DNA of 64,000 nt from Branchiostoma lanceolatum (lineage: Eukaryota; Chordata; Leptocardii; Amphioxiformes; Branchiostomatidae), in contig NC_089723.1 in assembly GCF_035083965.1 (NCBI RefSeq), positions 32,677,193 through 32,741,192 on the forward strand, given 5' to 3'. How positions within the stretch are numbered: position 1 is the first letter of the stretch; the number at the start of each line of letters is the position of its first letter. Both the position numbers and the translations under genes were made by a program. A model generated the notes under the pieces. It saw only the letters and a program-made list of their open reading frames with translations, ran no database searches and was not told where the DNA came from. This document shows positions 60,201-64,000 of this stretch, piece after piece.

Positions 60201-63200
60201 AACCAGGAGCTCAACTGTGAGGCTGCTGCCAGTTGAGCTACATGATCTGTAGCACACTTACCGGCCTGTTATCAGGCGGCGGGATGGGCTGGTGCGACTG
60301 CGGGTAGGCCGTGTAGCCCGTCATGGCGTGGGGCGGGGTTTTCACCGTGCGGTACGTCGTCCACTCCTGCTCTTCCTCTCTGAAGTCGCCAGGCGGAGCC
60401 GTCTTTGGTCTGCTCGGAACAGAGTTCACGTGGCGCTGGGCAAGGGAACCAATGTTAAGATGTCATTTTACTAAAAAATGAGGATGCAATATACACTGTG
60501 TGTATACATCCAGTGTGTATGGTATTTCATATGTGTCTACAGGAATGGATTTTAATTTCTATCTCAGCAGATCAGAGCTTGATGAGTTTTATACTGATGA
60601 CGCCACGCCATGTGTCCAAAACAGCTCTCATATCACGTGCACTAAATATTGCCAAATGTATACGTTATTTCGTCTCATAAACGTATCTTAATTCAAAATA
60701 TATCATTCATTATCATTTACACCGAGGTTGCATATATGCGTCACTTTCATTTAAAACTGAGTCTGTCTGAGAGATGTCATCCCCCAGCTATGAGTACATC
60801 ATACCGTGAGTGGGGGACGTTACATTTGAGATTTTTTTCAGGGTGGTGGATATATGTGACCTGGCGGAATTGTGTTAGTAGACGTGACCTTATTTCTTAG
60901 AATTCATGAGTGTGTGATCATGACGTTGTGTTACCTGCGGCGCTGTAGGAGGGTGGAAGGGTGTCCGTGTGTTCCAGGTTGACCAGTGGGGCTGGTCCTC
61001 CGGTGCTGTTGGGGGACCCTTGTTGACCACTACCCACTTCTCTCTAGGTTTGTACTGAGGTAGGCGAGCCTGGGCAGCTACTCGCGGTACCTCAGGGTCT
61101 AAAGAAATAAGAAAACAACAACAGGGGCACCATGAGCAGAAGCGGACGGCGGTTCAACAAAATGGAAAGAAACTTCTGTATCCTAACCCGTCTGAATGCT
61201 GCGTTTGTTGACTTTATTGATTGGATTGCTGCTGCTCGCATACTTTAATATGGCAACGGAACACACACCCATAACAACACACCAATACGTTCTCTATGCG
61301 ATGGGTCCCCACCCCGATATAGTAGCCTGTGTTGCACAATCCTTCGCTGTCAGTGGCTGATTGTGCCTCTTCCCTGAGACCAGTTGAAGAGCAGCTAGAC
61401 CTTGATTTAGTCAGGCTACTCAATATAGCAGTCCCTACGTAAAAATAAAGGCAATGTCAACGACACCTTTCGTAGCATACCACTGTGGATAGTGAGGGGA
61501 AACAACTATGTATAATATTTGTCAGTCCCATTGATTATGCAAAACTAGATGACACGATATGATCACTACGCTGCAAAATGCTGAGGAGACTTAATTCCCT
61601 AGGGATTGTCTGTTGTCTAAACACGATGACACCTAAAGATAAGATTCACATGTAGGCACCTAATAGAGACACCATACACATGTACTTGTAAGACAAGATA
61701 TCCGTTACCGAAGATCTATGGAACCATCTCCCTATTTTTTGCTTGACATAACCACAAACTATAAGTACATGCCTTTTACTACCTTACACAATGTTACTAC
61801 AGTATCTACATGTACCATTTTTCTCTCTCCAATAGTAACAGTCAGCTCTCTCGTGTGGAAGCAATGCTCTAATTTTTTTCAACTAGGCCGACAAACAAAC
61901 AAATATTACTGAGGATCAAACGTTAACCCAACTCTAGCTCAGTAGTGGAAGGCAAGCACCGGTTTACACCTTAAGCGGATACGAAAAGTACTGTGCAGTT
62001 TCCAGCACTTGCTATTCTCTAAAGGAAGCAGAAACAATGTCCAAATTATGTGCCCGGTATCGAGGTTAGTTCTCCCAAAAGAAGCCCTTTGTAAAGGTGC
62101 GTGTTTTCATTGTAATTCATTACGCACACGGAGAATGGGTAGGCGCTGAACAGGTTGTTTTAGTATATCCTACATCCCATCGGGCGGCTTAGTTCCTACT
62201 GTGTGCCGGCACAGTGTGTTAGATCCTATGTTTACGCGGAAGATCCGCTTACAGGTTGCTGTACAGACTATAGCACGTCGACTTTTTGTGTGTCGATGGC
62301 GTCTGTATAACCAAAGCACACTCAAAACCAGCCACGGCCTTAAAAATTCAGCCAGCTTCTCTTCGAACAAAATACTGTACAAGTTCACAGCGAAAATATA
62401 CAACAATTTCATAGTCTATGCTCTGGTGGTAGACCATAGTTCTGTTGATTTTCCTGAGCGACGTTGAACTGTTGTGCTGTGAACGTTAGGTACTAAATAC
62501 GCCGCTGTTTATGTATACACAACCAACCTGTTTTAGACCTGGTGGATTTACGTAGATCATGTGGACAAAACTAGCCCCTTTCCCGACCTTTCAGTTTTCA
62601 AACAATGTCATGGTGCGAGTGAACATGAGAGATACACACATAGTCTGTAGGCACATGGGTGACTTCTTGAATGTCATAGGATAGTCACATTTCACTATAA
62701 CATTGAAAGACTGCAGATATTTGAGAGAATAAATGTAAAAATGGCTGCACAATTGAGCAAATACGCCCCAAATTCCTCTAGCTACGTTGACGAAGCTTAC
62801 TTTGTGTGTTACGCTTCGACTTCGACCTGCTTTACGATTCAATTCGTGTATAATCTTACAAAGCACGTGTTAGAATCACTGACCAAGTGTCTTGAGCAAA
62901 AAGAAGGTCACGCTAAGAAATTCTGTCAACACCAGACAAGCTAAAACCTCACCTGTCAAAAGAAAGACGTCAAAATTCCAACACGGCTCTCGTTGGAGAG
63001 ATTTACGCCAAGCGCGACCAGGCTGCCACAAGGCCCTTTAGTCTGAACTCAGACCGTGACTGTCTGACTATTGTTAGTTCTACAGGGCGGCAGCAGACAC
63101 CTCCAGGTGATATAATAGCCCGGCAGGTACGGCAGAAAAGCGTCCTTGGCAACCGCGCCGGAGTGTCGTATGACTTATGACCCCTGGTTGGAGTGTGCGT

Positions 63201-63977
63201 AGAAGAGGCTTCTCGTGCAAAAAGATACTCGACCCTGGTGTAATTTTCAGTTCACGCGTGAAGTTGGCACAGACGTCACGATCGTGTCCTTGCCCTTACT
63301 ACGTGCAGCATAATAGACGCGAATGTACCTGTACCCGAGAATGAAACCTCATTGATGCACGGACGCTACTTTAAAAGTTCGGGGTGCTTCGATACAATAA
63401 TTGGCCTATAACATATCTAGAGCTAGATTATCGTCTTCAGCATAAGGAGGAGGAAATCTTCATGACTATCAACAAAGTAGAAATTTTGTTCGTAGAAGCA
63501 ATGTTTGGAACGAGATCTCTGACTCTGAAGGGAGGGGCTTGCAAAAAGTCCCCTAGAAAAGACTGAGTGCACGATATGAGACCCTATAGCCACCATCTCG
63601 AATGTCTCTTCCAAATTCCATTATCTTCCCTCCCTGCGCGCATTACGACAGATACATGACGATCACGTTTACAATTTCTTTTAATGACGGCCCTGTCTAA
63701 AATCAACGGCAAGCCATCTCTCTATCTGATAACCGTAGATTTGTGCCATCGAGTAGCGCCCCCTATCGTCCATAACAGGCTCTGCGGACATCAAAGCACG
63801 TATTGAGGGAAGGTCAATGTTATCTACCTGTAGGATCATGGCATGACATCAAGGGTTAAAACTTCTATAGTACAGCCTTACCTTGAGGTTGTTGGTACTG
63901 TTGTTGTTGTTGTTGCTTCAGGTATTGCAACGACGGCCTGACAAATTTCTTGACCACATGGTCTCCCGTGTTCGGCA
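57290..63977 (-). CDS. Proline-rich protein of unknown function (5' end beyond window)
   Basis: Seven phase-consistent exons in reverse order: 63882-63977, 60935-61098, 60262-60435, 59701-59770, 58738-58872, 58351-58525, 57290-57518 (346 codons plus stop). The first listed exon starts in phase 1, so the gene continues past the right edge. Visible features are a glutamine run encoded by CAA repeats (63905-63925), KPREKWVVVNKGPP, repeated PHW/PFHPP segments, SRPKTAPPGDF, a basic stretch RQRRKL, an acidic helix EEQILKDYMEDLEE, and a C-terminal region with PPRWYRNQPKK and HFIIAPDW. There are no membrane segments or catalytic domain. I do not recognise the family. Its composition resembles filamentous microtubule- or cilium-associated proteins, which is only a guess. 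Confidence 0.78.
58165..58321. mobile_element. Foldback MITE, arms about 70 bp
   Basis: Arms 58165-58235 and 58251-58321 are near-perfect reverse complements (CTCCAAGCAGAAGTTGGT and inverse, GTCACCTTTTTATCC and inverse). Loop about 15 nt. Sits 30 bp from the donor of exon 58351-58525 of the proline-rich gene. Confidence 0.8.
60084..60250 (-). mobile_element. tRNA-derived SINE
   Basis: On the reverse strand a Pol III A box (TAGCTCAACTGG, about 60240-60229) is followed by a B box (GGTTCAATCC, about 60182-60173). A tRNA-unrelated body with the self-complementary CTCGAGGAGGTGCCTCGAGCA follows. The A-B spacing is that of a tRNA with a long variable region. It lies in an intron of the proline-rich gene, about 12 bp from the donor of exon 60262-60435. 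Confidence 0.75.
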
Positions 63978-64000
63978 CTGGGGAAACAAAACGGCGCATT

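Noticed and set aside
1-64000. CRISPR arrays, bacterial operons or phage genes
   Set aside because: Introns, SINE/LINE elements and metazoan domain architectures show animal nuclear DNA. The only regular array (22919-24243) is a satellite-like tandem repeat without spacers.

Overview
The window looks like nuclear DNA of an invertebrate deuterostome, most likely a cephalochordate (amphioxus, Branchiostoma). Genes have many short exons with consensus GT..AG introns of about 0.1-3 kb. Non-coding DNA is crowded with small foldback or TIR elements, a tRNA-derived SINE and the 3' end of a non-LTR retrotransposon. Domain-shuffled extracellular proteins, an ANK-Roc-COR protein and a multi-C2H2 gene fit this lineage. 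The species is an inference; no sequence search was run.

Layout, left to right. (1) 1348-14902, + strand: 23 phase-compatible exons (1187 codons plus stop; 5' end not found) predicting a chimeric receptor-channel: CUB-LDLa-Frizzled, CUB-LDLa-Frizzled, kringle, sushi, then a complete pentameric Cys-loop ligand-gated ion channel with four membrane segments. This is the most striking item in the window; I know of no described family with this architecture. (2) 19454-22228, +: intronless coding exon for a protein with about 24 C2H2 zinc fingers, ended early by a 7-bp duplication and followed by its decayed former 3' part. (3) 22919-24243: tandem array of about nine octamer-bearing units. (4) 24880-25290: LINE 3' remnant. 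(5) 25695-31212, -: ANK-Roc-COR (ROCO) GTPase of 816 aa. (6) 34370-35885, -: sialyltransferase of ST8Sia type. (7) 38004-40452, +: SLC46-family transporter of 460 aa, with a second copy of its last exon 1.4 kb downstream. (8) 43611-45548, +: RIIa-domain protein (RIIAD1-like), 110 aa. (9) 50004-53864, -: aldo-keto reductase with an intact catalytic tetrad but two apparent lesions. (10) 57290-63977 and beyond the right edge, -: proline-rich protein that I do not recognise.

The genes are not an operon or an evident functional cluster. The ST8Sia-like and SLC46-like genes are divergent and share about 2.1 kb of upstream DNA. The chimeric channel gene stands out because its ectodomain unites module types found separately in proteins that cluster or modulate neurotransmitter receptors: CUB/LDLa as in Neto and LEV-10, FZ and kringle as in ROR and MuSK, and sushi as in LEV-9.

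Exon limits were read by hand from splice consensus, domain homology and reading-phase continuity. They are predictions without RNA support.
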